In this document: piece by piece, positions 27,501 through 35,221 of the stretch
Layout: each line of letters starts with the position of its first letter
Numbering within the stretch: the first letter of the stretch is position 1
DNA from: an uncultured Eubacteriales bacterium
Lineage (GTDB): Bacteria; Bacillota; Clostridia; Christensenellales; Borkfalkiaceae
Direction of reading: 5' to 3'
Assembly: GCA_949747905.1 (NCBI GenBank)
Contig: CATKEF010000074.1
Coordinates: forward strand, 1 to 64,000
Length of the DNA stretch: 64,000 nt
Made by a program: the position numbers and the translations under genes
Notes under the pieces: model-generated
Told to the model about the DNA's origin: nothing
The model's database searches: none
What the model saw: only the letters and a program-made list of their open reading frames with translations

Positions 27501-28673
27501 TCAATCGACGGCGGCGCGTTTATGAACGATGAAAAACTTTCCGCAATCAATCTCGGAAATGCGCGTCATATCGGCAGTATGGCGTTTGCAGGTGCGAAAG
27601 CGCTTGAAACGGCGGACGTATCCGGTGCGCTCTATATCGGCGAATACGCGTTTATGGATTCGGGTGTCAAAGAAGTAATTTTCGGAGAAGGGCTCGAATA
27701 TGCCGGCGACAATCCGTTTGCGGGTTGCGCGATAGGCGAATTTGAAAATTCGGACGGCAAGACTACGTTTGACCTCAGTGATTACGTGTACGTAAGAGAT
27801 GGCGTACTGTACGCCACCGCCGATAACGGCGGTAAAGTGCTTATCAGCTATCCCGCAGGAAAAACAGATAAGTCGTTCTCCGTTCCCGAAGGTGTCATTC
27901 GCGTCGGCGGAAGAGCTTTCTACGGTGCGGGAATGCAGTCGGTCGAACTTCCCGTCTCGTTAAAAGCAATCGGAGACAAAGCGTTCTTCGGTTGCGAGAA
28001 ACTTACTCTCGTAGTGTTCAAGAGCGTTCAGGCTCCCATACTCGAAGAGGAGTACGACGAAGAATATCAGCTTATTACCAATTTTGCTCAAAGCGGTACG
28101 ACAGAGTTAATCGACGGCTCCAAAATCGAGGGACTCGGAATAGTTCCGTTCAAGATGTGGAATATGTCTAATCCGACCAATTTCTATTACGGAGCGAACT
28201 TCGTGAACTACGTCGGAAAGGTCAAGAATCCTCTCATAATGGTTCGTCCTTCGAACGGAACGGGCTATAACTCGTTCATTCTGGGAAATTATTTCGATAC
28301 TACCGTCGACGGTGCAACAGCACCTTTGCAGGAAACACTCGACGCGATAAACGCGATTGCATCGCTTCCCGATTATATCACGCTCGCTGATGAAGCATTG
28401 GTAATCGCGGCGCGTGCGGCATACGATAAGGTTTCCAAGCCGGAACAGGTTGCGCTTATAACAAATTATACAAAGCTCACGTCGGCGGAATCGACCATAG
28501 AATATCTCAAAGGCGAAACAGTTGACCCCGGAATCAAACCTCCCGATGAAGGAAAAGAGGACGACAATTCGCAGGCTGTGATAATTGCGCTTTCCGTTCT
28601 TACGGGAGTTTTCGGCGCGGCGGCTATTGCTACGGGTGTGTTGCTTATTTTGACCAAGAGAAAAAAATACTGA
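21507..28673 (+). CDS. Giant surface subtilase with BspA leucine-rich repeats
   Basis: A secreted serine protease of 2388 residues. A signal peptide occupies about 1-38. The S8 catalytic triad is Asp222 (AVLDTGLDYTH), His295 (ESEHGTHVSG) and Ser617 (LSGTSMASPN), with the oxyanion Asn near 391. A PA domain is inserted at about 478-555. Fn3/C5a-peptidase-like beta domains follow to about 1130, then two Big_2 Ig-like domains (about 1150-1235 and 1288-1365) and roughly 30 BspA/LRR_5 repeats (about 1428-2172; GASAFAKLTALEEVVLP). A linker leads to a C-terminal membrane helix and KRKKY tail, which anchors it without LPXTG. The ATG at 21507 is preferred over the TTG at 21489 because of the ribosome site and signal peptide. 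The LRRs probably bind a host or microbial protein. Substrate unknown. Confidence 0.88.
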   Translation: MIKYCNKTRKILLGVTSAMLTGAVTMSVIIPSFGREGFANEPSASGAVQGITKKEDIKSDLTQYYDESVMQKLPQNTEDEIISVIIETKAKSVLDCFNAASKITSAATVAEYAVTADGRTASINAVRESDKILSLLDVAGVEYETGNRYEVVFGGVEILINSSDFEKAKNAVGDRATLIVGEVYSQCETQVVENDVNVYETGIFDSSDSQYDGTGTVIAVLDTGLDYTHTAFSAEGFKGTDVMKEKLTPSLIANTRAASFTAGLTAEDVYLNKKVPYAYDYADKDTDVYPIESEHGTHVSGVIVGKDEKITGVAVNAQLVSMKVFSDTTSGARTSWLLAALEDCVTLGVDVINMSLGTSSGFTREVDRKEVRDIYERIGTNGISLVCAASNDYNSTFGSEKNGNLGLTSNPDTATVGSPSTYESALSVASISGVKTPYLKFGDTIMYFNEATGKGAQQKYFVDEILGDGVNEKEFEYVTISGTGTPGDYAAVGDVTGKIALVERGISTFEEKAKYAYEAGAVGIIIYNNVSGDISMTVGGTDMPVCSISQDNGKILSAQPRGTIKISREQVAGPFMSNFSSWGPTPDLRIKPEITAHGGDILSAVPGQDYDRLSGTSMASPNQAGVTALIRQYVKETFPELTPVQVTARVNQIMMSTTDIANNKNGLPYAVRKQGSGLANLTKATSTPAYLTTYDKNGNLMDKAKLELGDDVSKTGVYSMTFDINNFKGVQLTYDVSAVVMTEGVSSTLTHQGQTTVTEEGYALGASVKVTSVSGGTANGNTVTVSGNSAAKVTVEITLTDADKKYLDESFANGMYVEGFIKLAAKSGTGINLNVPYLAFYGDWTRAPMFDLDYFDTNKDEIDDSIDTLDKTLPDAYATRPVGGLYNDYISYLGSYNYIQNPTATKIAADRKYISLSNQATGDSSSTVHSINNIYAGLLRGAKKMIATVTDTVTGEVIFEKEIYNQIKSHNRGGAVGPSAVEIDFDTADYNLKNNTQYLFKLEGYLDYGEDGGKSTNLKNTFEFPFVADFEAPSVTGCEFYTEYDSSLKKTRLFANINIYDNHYSQAAMVGYISSEEVDGKTTYGLEMFGRYLEALYSDFNSNYTLNYELTDYLDEIKKNSYNNNSFVVQVMDYAGNDATYEIAIPDEITDIYFTDAAGEKIEQVTLSPNEIYTPNAVVAPSESWAQSLDYTSLNEDIVRIVNGKFLALKPGVATVVATANGNSEMKKNLTVKVLAEGEEGFRRYDAPDVESFRLTEYYVNKVFYFPSSDDRDLGAAQAGTTVAFTGSSYNLTMFPSESVTIKYKLNAYFPESTEVRFSSGNDRVTVDENGTITAVSQGRGTVRVRVFKDGRETLYSQNINIVIKNPYETNAMQLVRYTGLGGVVSIPADLGITEIAMYAFPGYNSVPKDENDEISEEDPYFTKLAPIGDNTITKVIIPEGVETIGASAFAKLTALEEVVLPSTLTKIDAEAFSGCTSLKKINLEHVKFVNQKAFLGCPLEAVDLSSIVAMGDDAFNGTSIKSLSLPVSAQSIGARAFQNNKLLQTVTIAAEKVKLGTEAFADCVKLQTVTVNASVIPYGVFGGCTNLGRVSFGKDVAVIGSLAFEGTAVRSFSVDRENAYLSASSDGTYITDKSGRKLVLVAPTLREFNPGNTDIISIGDGAFSGNGVLEAVNLPGVTELGNYAFAGCGALQISRLILGRLTTIGDRAFMACASLRNTPSLADVTVIGDYAFASTGIRTVTIPDNVIVGSFAFADCKSLTEITVGNDVVLGQAAFYAMLKSSGYMSAGEFQGYQAYVDAYEFSTVLAKATFGDRVKIGANAFENCTALTEVTLGSGCEIGDFAFYHNEKLKNIDLSEVTYVGSMAFSGRAQYLYIARDSSNPQSITRLGLFGSFAPKLETVDLGSATELGQGAFYMVTTLKSVTALNEELTKIAPMAFYFNQSLTSIDLSKIKSIGTGAFRSASALTSVNLSSAEKIGSLAFANSTALENVTLKDGVSIDGGAFMNDEKLSAINLGNARHIGSMAFAGAKALETADVSGALYIGEYAFMDSGVKEVIFGEGLEYAGDNPFAGCAIGEFENSDGKTTFDLSDYVYVRDGVLYATADNGGKVLISYPAGKTDKSFSVPEGVIRVGGRAFYGAGMQSVELPVSLKAIGDKAFFGCEKLTLVVFKSVQAPILEEEYDEEYQLITNFAQSGTTELIDGSKIEGLGIVPFKMWNMSNPTNFYYGANFVNYVGKVKNPLIMVRPSNGTGYNSFILGNYFDTTVDGATAPLQETLDAINAIASLPDYITLADEALVIAARAAYDKVSKPEQVALITNYTKLTSAESTIEYLKGETVDPGIKPPDEGKEDDNSQAVIIALSVLTGVFGAAAIATGVLLILTKRKKY

Positions 28674-28686
28674 TTCAGGTAAAAGA

Positions 28687-30153
28687 ATGAAAAGAAGGTT
28701 TAAAATCATTATCGGTTTGCTTGTCGTTTGCGGAGCGTGTCTCGTCGGTGCGGCGTGTGCTCCCGGTTCGTATTACGACGGTTTTACCGAAAAGGGTCAG
28801 ACGATAAAAGTCTGTTACGACAGAAACGGTGGTGTTTTCGCGAGCGTCGCAAATATCGACCTTGTGGACGTTTATCCTGGTTCGGCTTTTGAAAACGGCG
28901 GGATAAAACTGATTGCACCCGGAGACCCTGTCCGCGGCGACGAGAGTAAGGGTGGCAGCGCCAATGCGCTTTCTCTTTCCATAGCGTCCCGTTCGGGCTA
29001 TCTTCTTGCGGGATGGTACCGCGAACGTGCGCCGCGCGTCGACGACAAGGGTAACATGGTTGACGATTACGGCAACGTCACTACCGACCCCGAAAAGCAG
29101 GGATGCGTATATTCCGGTAAATGGGATTTCGAAAACGACATTTTCTCTTTGGAAGAGGGGAAAGATTATACTGCCAACGAAACGGCGCTCACTCTGTACG
29201 CTGCGTGGATACCCGAGTTCAAGTACACCTTCGTTTCCGACAGGTTGGTTGACGTGACCGACGATAAAGGAAAGCCTACAGGCGAGAAAAAGTATGCAAC
29301 GGCGGAGTATTTGTTCAATCCCGAGTTGCAGAGCGGGGATTTCGAAATGACTCTGCCCTATTACAGCCCTGCGGGCGGCGCGATGCTTTACGGCAATTTC
29401 CCCAAAATATCCGTTGATAACGTTACATTCGATAAGATTTACACTGACAGTGAACATACGGACGAGATAACCGTAGGAAAAATACAGCATAGCGGAACCT
29501 TCGATTTGGAGCACGGCATAGCGGTAAACCCCGTCAGTACCTTCTATACAAGCTGGAAAGACGGCGAATGGTTTAAAATTAAAAATGCAAGCCAGCTGAG
29601 CAGCAACGCGAGAATCAACGGTTGTTATGAAATATACGATGACCTCGATTTCTCGGAGCTGAGTTGGCCTGCGGCGTTCTCGTCGGGTAATTTCAGGGGT
29701 AAATTCCTCGGAATCGACGGGGTCAAAAAAATATCGGGCGTTAAAGTCTTTCAGAGCGATATTTCCCAGACATACGGCGGACTGTTTTCCAGAATATCCG
29801 CAGACGCCGAGTTCAGTAATATTAATTTCGAAAATGCAACTTATTCGCTTGAAAAGGGTTCCCGTATTCAGGGGTCGTCATTCGGACTTCTTGCGGGAAA
29901 CATCGACGGCAATGCGAAGTTGGAAAATATAAGCGTTTCCGGTAAAATTATTATCGGCAACATTTACGTCGACAGCTCGCATCCTCTGGAAAGCTATAAT
30001 ATGGGTCTTGTCAACGGCAATATCGGCAATGTGGATACAGGAATAAGTTTTGAAAATATCGTCTGCGAAAGCGACGTTCCCGAGAAAATCTTTTGCACGG
30101 TTGAAGCGAACGGAAACGTGGTTTTGTCGAGACCTGTAAAACCCGAAGAATAA
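28687..30153 (+). CDS. Surface lipoprotein with InlB-type repeat
   Basis: A 488-residue exported protein. The N-terminus MKRRFKIIIGLLVVCGACLVGAAC is a signal peptide, with Cys24 the best lipidation site although the residue at -3 is Gly rather than Leu. A Listeria-Bacteroides (InlB B) repeat covers about 38-170 (VCYDRNGGVF, GYLLAGWYRE, LYAAW). The C-terminal 200 residues have GLUG-like beta-helix repeats (FSNINFENATYS, LENISVSGKIII). It starts 13 bases after the subtilase stop, so the two are probably cotranscribed. It may be an adhesin or partner of the protease. Function unknown. Confidence 0.7.
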   Translation: MKRRFKIIIGLLVVCGACLVGAACAPGSYYDGFTEKGQTIKVCYDRNGGVFASVANIDLVDVYPGSAFENGGIKLIAPGDPVRGDESKGGSANALSLSIASRSGYLLAGWYRERAPRVDDKGNMVDDYGNVTTDPEKQGCVYSGKWDFENDIFSLEEGKDYTANETALTLYAAWIPEFKYTFVSDRLVDVTDDKGKPTGEKKYATAEYLFNPELQSGDFEMTLPYYSPAGGAMLYGNFPKISVDNVTFDKIYTDSEHTDEITVGKIQHSGTFDLEHGIAVNPVSTFYTSWKDGEWFKIKNASQLSSNARINGCYEIYDDLDFSELSWPAAFSSGNFRGKFLGIDGVKKISGVKVFQSDISQTYGGLFSRISADAEFSNINFENATYSLEKGSRIQGSSFGLLAGNIDGNAKLENISVSGKIIIGNIYVDSSHPLESYNMGLVNGNIGNVDTGISFENIVCESDVPEKIFCTVEANGNVVLSRPVKPEE

Positions 30154-30157
30154 ATTT

Positions 30158-30305
30158 TCAGACCTTTCGGTAAACCTCAGGGTGACATAAGATAAGAACA
30201 AAGTGAAAAAGAAGACATCGTCCCGAATTTTCTTTTATGTCATCGAAAATGTCGCTCCGAATGCAGTGAGGAATCTGATGCTTCGCCGCCGCCCGGCATG
30301 ACAAT
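30158..30305. repeat. Dispersed intergenic repeat, copy 5 (degenerate)
   Basis: Pieces such as CCTCAGGGTGACATAA, CTCCGAATGCAGTGAGGAATCTGATGCTTCG and CGGCATGACA match the family loosely. It separates the lipoprotein gene from the oppA-like gene. Confidence 0.55.
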
Positions 30306-30367
30306 ACCGCTTTGTATAGTAATATAAAATCAACATAAATCAAGTTTTTAAGGAGAAACTTTTAAAT

Positions 30368-33076
30368 ATGAAGAAGAAAAACGTTTTAAAATTCGTTTCC
30401 ATTGCGATGGGAACGGTGCTGAGCGTAGGCGCATTCGGTTTTCTTTCAGGTTGTTTTAACAACTCCAAACCAGATACGCTTGTGCTTATGTCCGAAGAAT
30501 TGAGCGGACTTTTCAATCCGTTCTTCTATTCGGCGGGCGCGGACGGCACGATTGTCGGACAGACTCAGATAAGTATGTTCACGACGGACAGAGAAGGCAA
30601 TATCGCGTTCGGCGACGAAGAGGCGGTTGTAGTTAAAAACTACGAAAAGCAATACGACGCCGCGACCGACAAAACGACTTATAATTTCGTTCTTAAAAAC
30701 GGTCTCAAATTCTCTGACGGCAAGCCGCTCACTATGAACGACGTGCTTTTCAACATGTACGTTTACCTCGACCCCGCGTACACCGGTTCGACTACAATGT
30801 ATTCAACCGATATAGACGGTTTGCAGCGTTACCGCACTCAGCAGGACGTTTCGGGCGACGGTTCGCAGGAGGATGAAGCGCTTAACACCGGCGCGACGGC
30901 TTTGGCAAACAGCAGAGCTCAGGCTCTTCTGAACTTGTACGAAGAGGTGGGCGACCCCAATTTCTCCGGCAATTACAATGCAACGCCCGCCCAAATGCGT
31001 TCCGCGATAAATGCCCTTACCTCTGTAGAAAACGGTTATAAGGAAGCAATCGGCGAAACGGATGACGCAAAGGCCCGTACCCAGATGCTTGCCGACTATA
31101 ACAGAGTTCTGGAGCTGTTCGAAGAAGAACTCGAAAACGATTACAAGGGCTCGAAGGACGCCTACTGGAATACCGAGCCTTATAAATATACTCAGGAGTT
31201 TACAGGTGCGCACAAGGAGATTGTCGCATTTCTCTATGCGGAGGGTTATGTTACCATTGAGTACGAAAGAGACCCCGTTACAGGCAAAGAGGACAAGACG
31301 AGAATCAAATCTGTAAATACGCGCAATCTTCTCAACACTATCAACACCGAAGAGAAGGCAATAGAGTACGTTTTCAACGATAAAGTTGCAAGACAGCTCA
31401 ACAGTATCATCAATTTCTGGGGAACCGGTAACAAGATTAAAACCGAGTTCCAGGCAAAGGCGAAGGATGTAATTCTTCATAAGCGCCTTGAAGAAAACGG
31501 CGGGAACCTTATTTACAACAGTATTAGAGGTATCAAATCCCTCGGACACGAGACTGAAACCAAGGGAACTTCTTTGACGGTAAACGGAACCGCTTATACG
31601 ATAGCTTCGGACCACAATGCCGACGGTACGGTCAAGAATTCCAACGAGTACGACGTTTTAAGCATCACCGTCAACGGTATCGACCCCAAGGCGGAGTGGA
31701 ACTTCGGTTTCACCGTCGCTCCTTATCATTATTATTCCGACCCTACCCAGGACGACCTTAAAATCGATATAGAAAAAGGTAAATTCGGTGTAAGATGGGC
31801 TAAATACGACTTTATGAGCAATGTTATTCAGGGTAAAAACTCGTGGGGCGCAAGCAAGAACAGTATTCCTCTCGGTGCGGGACCTTACATGGCTTCGGAC
31901 AGAAATTACGAGACTGCTACGCCTGCGGACAATGCGTTCAGCCCCAGTACCAGCGTTGCTTACTATAAAGCGAATCCCAACTTCATCATGGGCGAAGCCA
32001 AGATAAAGAAGATGTGCTATCAGGTTGTAAGCGCGAATAACGCGCTCGGCGTTCTAAAGGATAACAGCGTTCACTATATCGAACCTCAGTACACAGATAC
32101 CAACTTCAACGAATTGCAGAACCTCAAAAGTCAAGGTTATAACAGCGTCAGCTCATGGCAGCTCGGCTACGGTTATATCGGAATCAACGCCGGCAAGGTG
32201 ACCGATGTAAACCTTCGTAAAGCCATTATGTCGGCTATGGATACCAAACTCGTGCTTAACTATTATCGTTCGGGTACGGCGGCAAATATTGCTTGGCCTA
32301 TGTCGATAGTAAACTGGGCGTATCCCAGAGTTAACGGCGCTACCATAGACCCGTCCAACTATCTTAAAGACAGAGACGAGAACAACGGCACCGAGCACGA
32401 TTATACGAGATTCCCGCAGGGCGCCAATGCCGAAGAGCAGGCAAAGGAAAAAATCAAGAATTACATGCGTGCCGCAGGTATCGACCCCGATAACTGCGCA
32501 GGCGATTCCAGACTCAACATCAAGTTTACAATCGCCGGCACAAACGTAAACGAGCATCCCACCTACAATACTTTCTTAAAAGCGCGTACGCTTTTGAACG
32601 CTTGCGGTTGGAACGTGGAAATTTCTCCCGACCAACAGGCTCTTATAAAACTTTCCACCGGTTCGCTGACCGTATGGGCGGCGGCTTGGAGCTCGACGAT
32701 TGACCCCGATATGTATCAGGTTTATCACAAGAACTCAAGCGCTACGAGTACTCTTGCCTGGGGTTATCGTGAAATTCTCGCAAACCAGGGAAGCAGAAGA
32801 GAGGAAAATAATATTCTCACCGAACTGAGCGCGCTCATCGACAGTGCGAGAGAAATCGACAATCAGGAAGACAACAACGGCGAGCCCGGACGTAAAACTC
32901 TTTACAGACAGGCAATGGGCAAAGTTCTCGACCTTGCGGTAGAGCTTCCCTGCTATCAGAGACAGGTTCTTTACGCTTATAACGCAAACGTTATAAAGGC
33001 AAGTTCGTTGCCCTCGTCAATCAACCCCTATTCGTCTCCTCTCGAAAAAATTTGGGAAGTAGAGTTCGTAGATTAA
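30368..33076 (+). CDS. Oversized oligopeptide-binding lipoprotein (SBP family 5)
   Basis: A 902-residue extracellular solute-binding protein. The signal peptide ends in a standard lipobox, LSGC (Cys29). Family 5 features include LKNGLKFSDGKPLTMNDVLF (about 115) and the late domain with VNLRKAIMSAMD. Usual family members have 500-600 residues; the excess lies at about residues 150-450, a mostly helical, polar insertion between the first lobe segment and the FGVRWAKYDFM part. AAGGAG lies upstream of the ATG. It feeds peptides to the OppBCDF complex encoded directly downstream. Confidence 0.88.
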   Translation: MKKKNVLKFVSIAMGTVLSVGAFGFLSGCFNNSKPDTLVLMSEELSGLFNPFFYSAGADGTIVGQTQISMFTTDREGNIAFGDEEAVVVKNYEKQYDAATDKTTYNFVLKNGLKFSDGKPLTMNDVLFNMYVYLDPAYTGSTTMYSTDIDGLQRYRTQQDVSGDGSQEDEALNTGATALANSRAQALLNLYEEVGDPNFSGNYNATPAQMRSAINALTSVENGYKEAIGETDDAKARTQMLADYNRVLELFEEELENDYKGSKDAYWNTEPYKYTQEFTGAHKEIVAFLYAEGYVTIEYERDPVTGKEDKTRIKSVNTRNLLNTINTEEKAIEYVFNDKVARQLNSIINFWGTGNKIKTEFQAKAKDVILHKRLEENGGNLIYNSIRGIKSLGHETETKGTSLTVNGTAYTIASDHNADGTVKNSNEYDVLSITVNGIDPKAEWNFGFTVAPYHYYSDPTQDDLKIDIEKGKFGVRWAKYDFMSNVIQGKNSWGASKNSIPLGAGPYMASDRNYETATPADNAFSPSTSVAYYKANPNFIMGEAKIKKMCYQVVSANNALGVLKDNSVHYIEPQYTDTNFNELQNLKSQGYNSVSSWQLGYGYIGINAGKVTDVNLRKAIMSAMDTKLVLNYYRSGTAANIAWPMSIVNWAYPRVNGATIDPSNYLKDRDENNGTEHDYTRFPQGANAEEQAKEKIKNYMRAAGIDPDNCAGDSRLNIKFTIAGTNVNEHPTYNTFLKARTLLNACGWNVEISPDQQALIKLSTGSLTVWAAAWSSTIDPDMYQVYHKNSSATSTLAWGYREILANQGSRREENNILTELSALIDSAREIDNQEDNNGEPGRKTLYRQAMGKVLDLAVELPCYQRQVLYAYNANVIKASSLPSSINPYSSPLEKIWEVEFVD

Positions 33077-33105
33077 TTTCGTAAAAATATTGTTCGGAGT
33101 ATCAG

Positions 33106-34104
33106 ATGCTCAAATATATACTCAAAAGATTGGGACTTGCGATATTGATATTGCTGGGTTCTTCGCTGATTATTTACGTTCTGGTGCGCTGCATGCCGAT
33201 TGACTTCGTGCAGAATAAAATCGCAGCGCTTCAGAGCGCACCCGGCGGACAGCCTGTCGATTCGTCGATAATCGAAGCCATGTATAAAAACTACGGGCTC
33301 AGCGATTCGAGTTTCTGGGGAATAATCAAAGGTTATTTCACCTGGCTCGGTTCGCTCTGCCGTTTCGACCTCGGCAAAAGTTTTTCCAACGGCAGAGAAG
33401 TTGCCGCGGAAATAGCCGACCATATGGGTCTTTCGTTTGCGGTTGCGTTCATTGCGATTATTCTCCAGTATATGGTTGCGATACCGCTCGGAGTCACCGC
33501 GGCTACACACCAGTATTCTATACGCGACTATGTGGTGACGTTCCTCGTTATTCTCGGAATATCGTTGCCGTCTTTCTTCTTCGGTCAGCTTTTAAAGGAC
33601 TGGTTTGCCTATAAACTCGATTTGTTCCCGCCTTCGGGATTCGAGAATAACGCCATGAATTACACGGGAATAGCGCGGCTCGGGGATATGCTTTATCATA
33701 TGTTCCTGCCCATTCTCACCACGGTAATTCTCGGCATAGGCGGTACTATGCGATATATGCGAACGAATATGCTCGAAGTTCTGAATTCCGACTATATCCG
33801 TACCGCGCGCGCAAAGGGATTGAAGGAAAGCAAGGTCATTTACAAGCACGCTTTCAGAAACACTATGATTCCCATAGTCACAATGATGGCGGGAGTGCTT
33901 CCCTCGCTGTTCTCGGGCGCAATGATTACCGAACAGGTATTCGACCTTCCCGGTATAGGACAGTGGGCGCTGAAAGCCGAAATGGCGGCTGATATCCCCG
34001 TTATAATGGGCTATAATATGTTCCTGGCGTTTTTGAGCGTTCTGGGCGTATTGCTGTCGGATTTGATGTACGCTGTGGTTGACCCGCGCGTAAAACTTGC
34101 ATAA
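33106..34104 (+). CDS. oppB: Oligopeptide ABC transporter permease
   Basis: A 332-residue inner-membrane permease with six predicted helices. The first (LAILILLGSSLIIYVLVRCMP) and the EAA loop (YIRTARAKGLKESKVIYKHAFRNT) are typical of OppB/DppB. It forms the translocation pore with OppC. It begins 29 bases after the binding-protein gene behind GGAG. Confidence 0.9.
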   Translation: MLKYILKRLGLAILILLGSSLIIYVLVRCMPIDFVQNKIAALQSAPGGQPVDSSIIEAMYKNYGLSDSSFWGIIKGYFTWLGSLCRFDLGKSFSNGREVAAEIADHMGLSFAVAFIAIILQYMVAIPLGVTAATHQYSIRDYVVTFLVILGISLPSFFFGQLLKDWFAYKLDLFPPSGFENNAMNYTGIARLGDMLYHMFLPILTTVILGIGGTMRYMRTNMLEVLNSDYIRTARAKGLKESKVIYKHAFRNTMIPIVTMMAGVLPSLFSGAMITEQVFDLPGIGQWALKAEMAADIPVIMGYNMFLAFLSVLGVLLSDLMYAVVDPRVKLA

Positions 34105-34114
34105 GGTGAAGATT

Positions 34115-35218
34115 ATGAAAGAACGCGACGAAGAAAAATTAAACGACGAAAACGTTTCCGAAGAGATAAACACAGACGTTAAAGAGGTCAGCTTTGCGGA
34201 TTTGGACGGCGAAAAACCGCTTGACAAAAACGTCAGACTGCTCTCGCCCGGAAGAATGGTCGCAAGACGCTTTTTCCGTTCCAAGCTCAGTATCGTGGGA
34301 CTTGTTCTTGTAATCGGTCTTTTGATTTTCAGTTGGTTCGGTCCGGTCGTTTATCAGCGCTGGGGCGAAACGGAAGTAGACTATACTCCCAAAATTACTT
34401 ATTCATATACGGAAATTACAATAGGCGAAGGCGACGACGCATATACGATAATTCAGGTTATCGAAAGAAAAGAGGACGTAAACAAACTTGCTCCTATATC
34501 GGGCGACCATCTGCTCGGTACAAATTATACGGGTATCGACGTGTTTACGCAGCTTATGTACGGCGGAAGAATTTCGCTTACGATAAGTTTCCTTTCGGTT
34601 TTCCTTACAACTATAATCGGCATAATATTCGGCGGGCTTGCAGGATATTTCGGCGGCAAGGTGGACAGCGTTATAATGCGAATATGCGATATTTTGATGT
34701 GTCTGCCGGGCGTTCCCATTCTCCTTATAGTCGGTACGCTGTACAACGGTCTTTCCGAAACCATGGGCTTGCCCGTGTTCTACCGAATATATTTCCTAAT
34801 GGCGTTTTTAACGCTCATCTCATGGCCGGGTATCGCAAGGCTTGTGAGAGGCCAGATACTGTCGTTGAGAGAGCAGGAATATATGGTCGCGGCAGAAGCG
34901 ATGGGTTATTCCACTTCGAGAAAGATTTTCAAACATCTTTTGCCGAACGTTCTTCCTCAGCTTATAGTCGCTATGACGCTCAGTCTCGGCAGTACCATTC
35001 TTTACGAAGCTACGCTGTCGTACTTGAATCTCGGCGTGCCCGCACCTAACGCGGCGTGGGGTACGATGATTAATATTATCAGCGAATCGCCCGAAGTTTT
35101 ACAATATTACTTCAACGTCTGGGGTCCTCCCGGAATATGTATAATACTTGCCGTGCTCGGTTTCAACTTCCTGGGCGACGGTCTCAGAGACGCGCTCGAC
35201 CCTAAAATGAGGAGATAG
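34115..35218 (+). CDS. oppC: Oligopeptide ABC transporter permease
   Basis: A 367-residue permease. About 45 charged residues precede the first helix, longer than usual. LSPGRMVARRFFRSKLSIVG is the typical OppC start of helix 1, and LVRGQILSLREQEYMVAAEAMG is the EAA loop. The periplasmic-side loop after helix 1 is enlarged (about residues 80-135). The ORF track uses a TTG at 34097; the ATG at 34115 has AAGGTG upstream and is preferred. It ends in ATGAGGAGATAG, which supplies the oppD ribosome site. Confidence 0.88.
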   Translation: MKERDEEKLNDENVSEEINTDVKEVSFADLDGEKPLDKNVRLLSPGRMVARRFFRSKLSIVGLVLVIGLLIFSWFGPVVYQRWGETEVDYTPKITYSYTEITIGEGDDAYTIIQVIERKEDVNKLAPISGDHLLGTNYTGIDVFTQLMYGGRISLTISFLSVFLTTIIGIIFGGLAGYFGGKVDSVIMRICDILMCLPGVPILLIVGTLYNGLSETMGLPVFYRIYFLMAFLTLISWPGIARLVRGQILSLREQEYMVAAEAMGYSTSRKIFKHLLPNVLPQLIVAMTLSLGSTILYEATLSYLNLGVPAPNAAWGTMINIISESPEVLQYYFNVWGPPGICIILAVLGFNFLGDGLRDALDPKMRR

Positions 35219-35221
35219 TCA

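Noticed and set aside
30154-30367. tRNA or other structured RNA gene in intergenic gaps
   Set aside because: No cloverleaf with a TTCGA-type T-loop was seen in any gap. Only the T-box at 9.5 kb has a convincing RNA signature.
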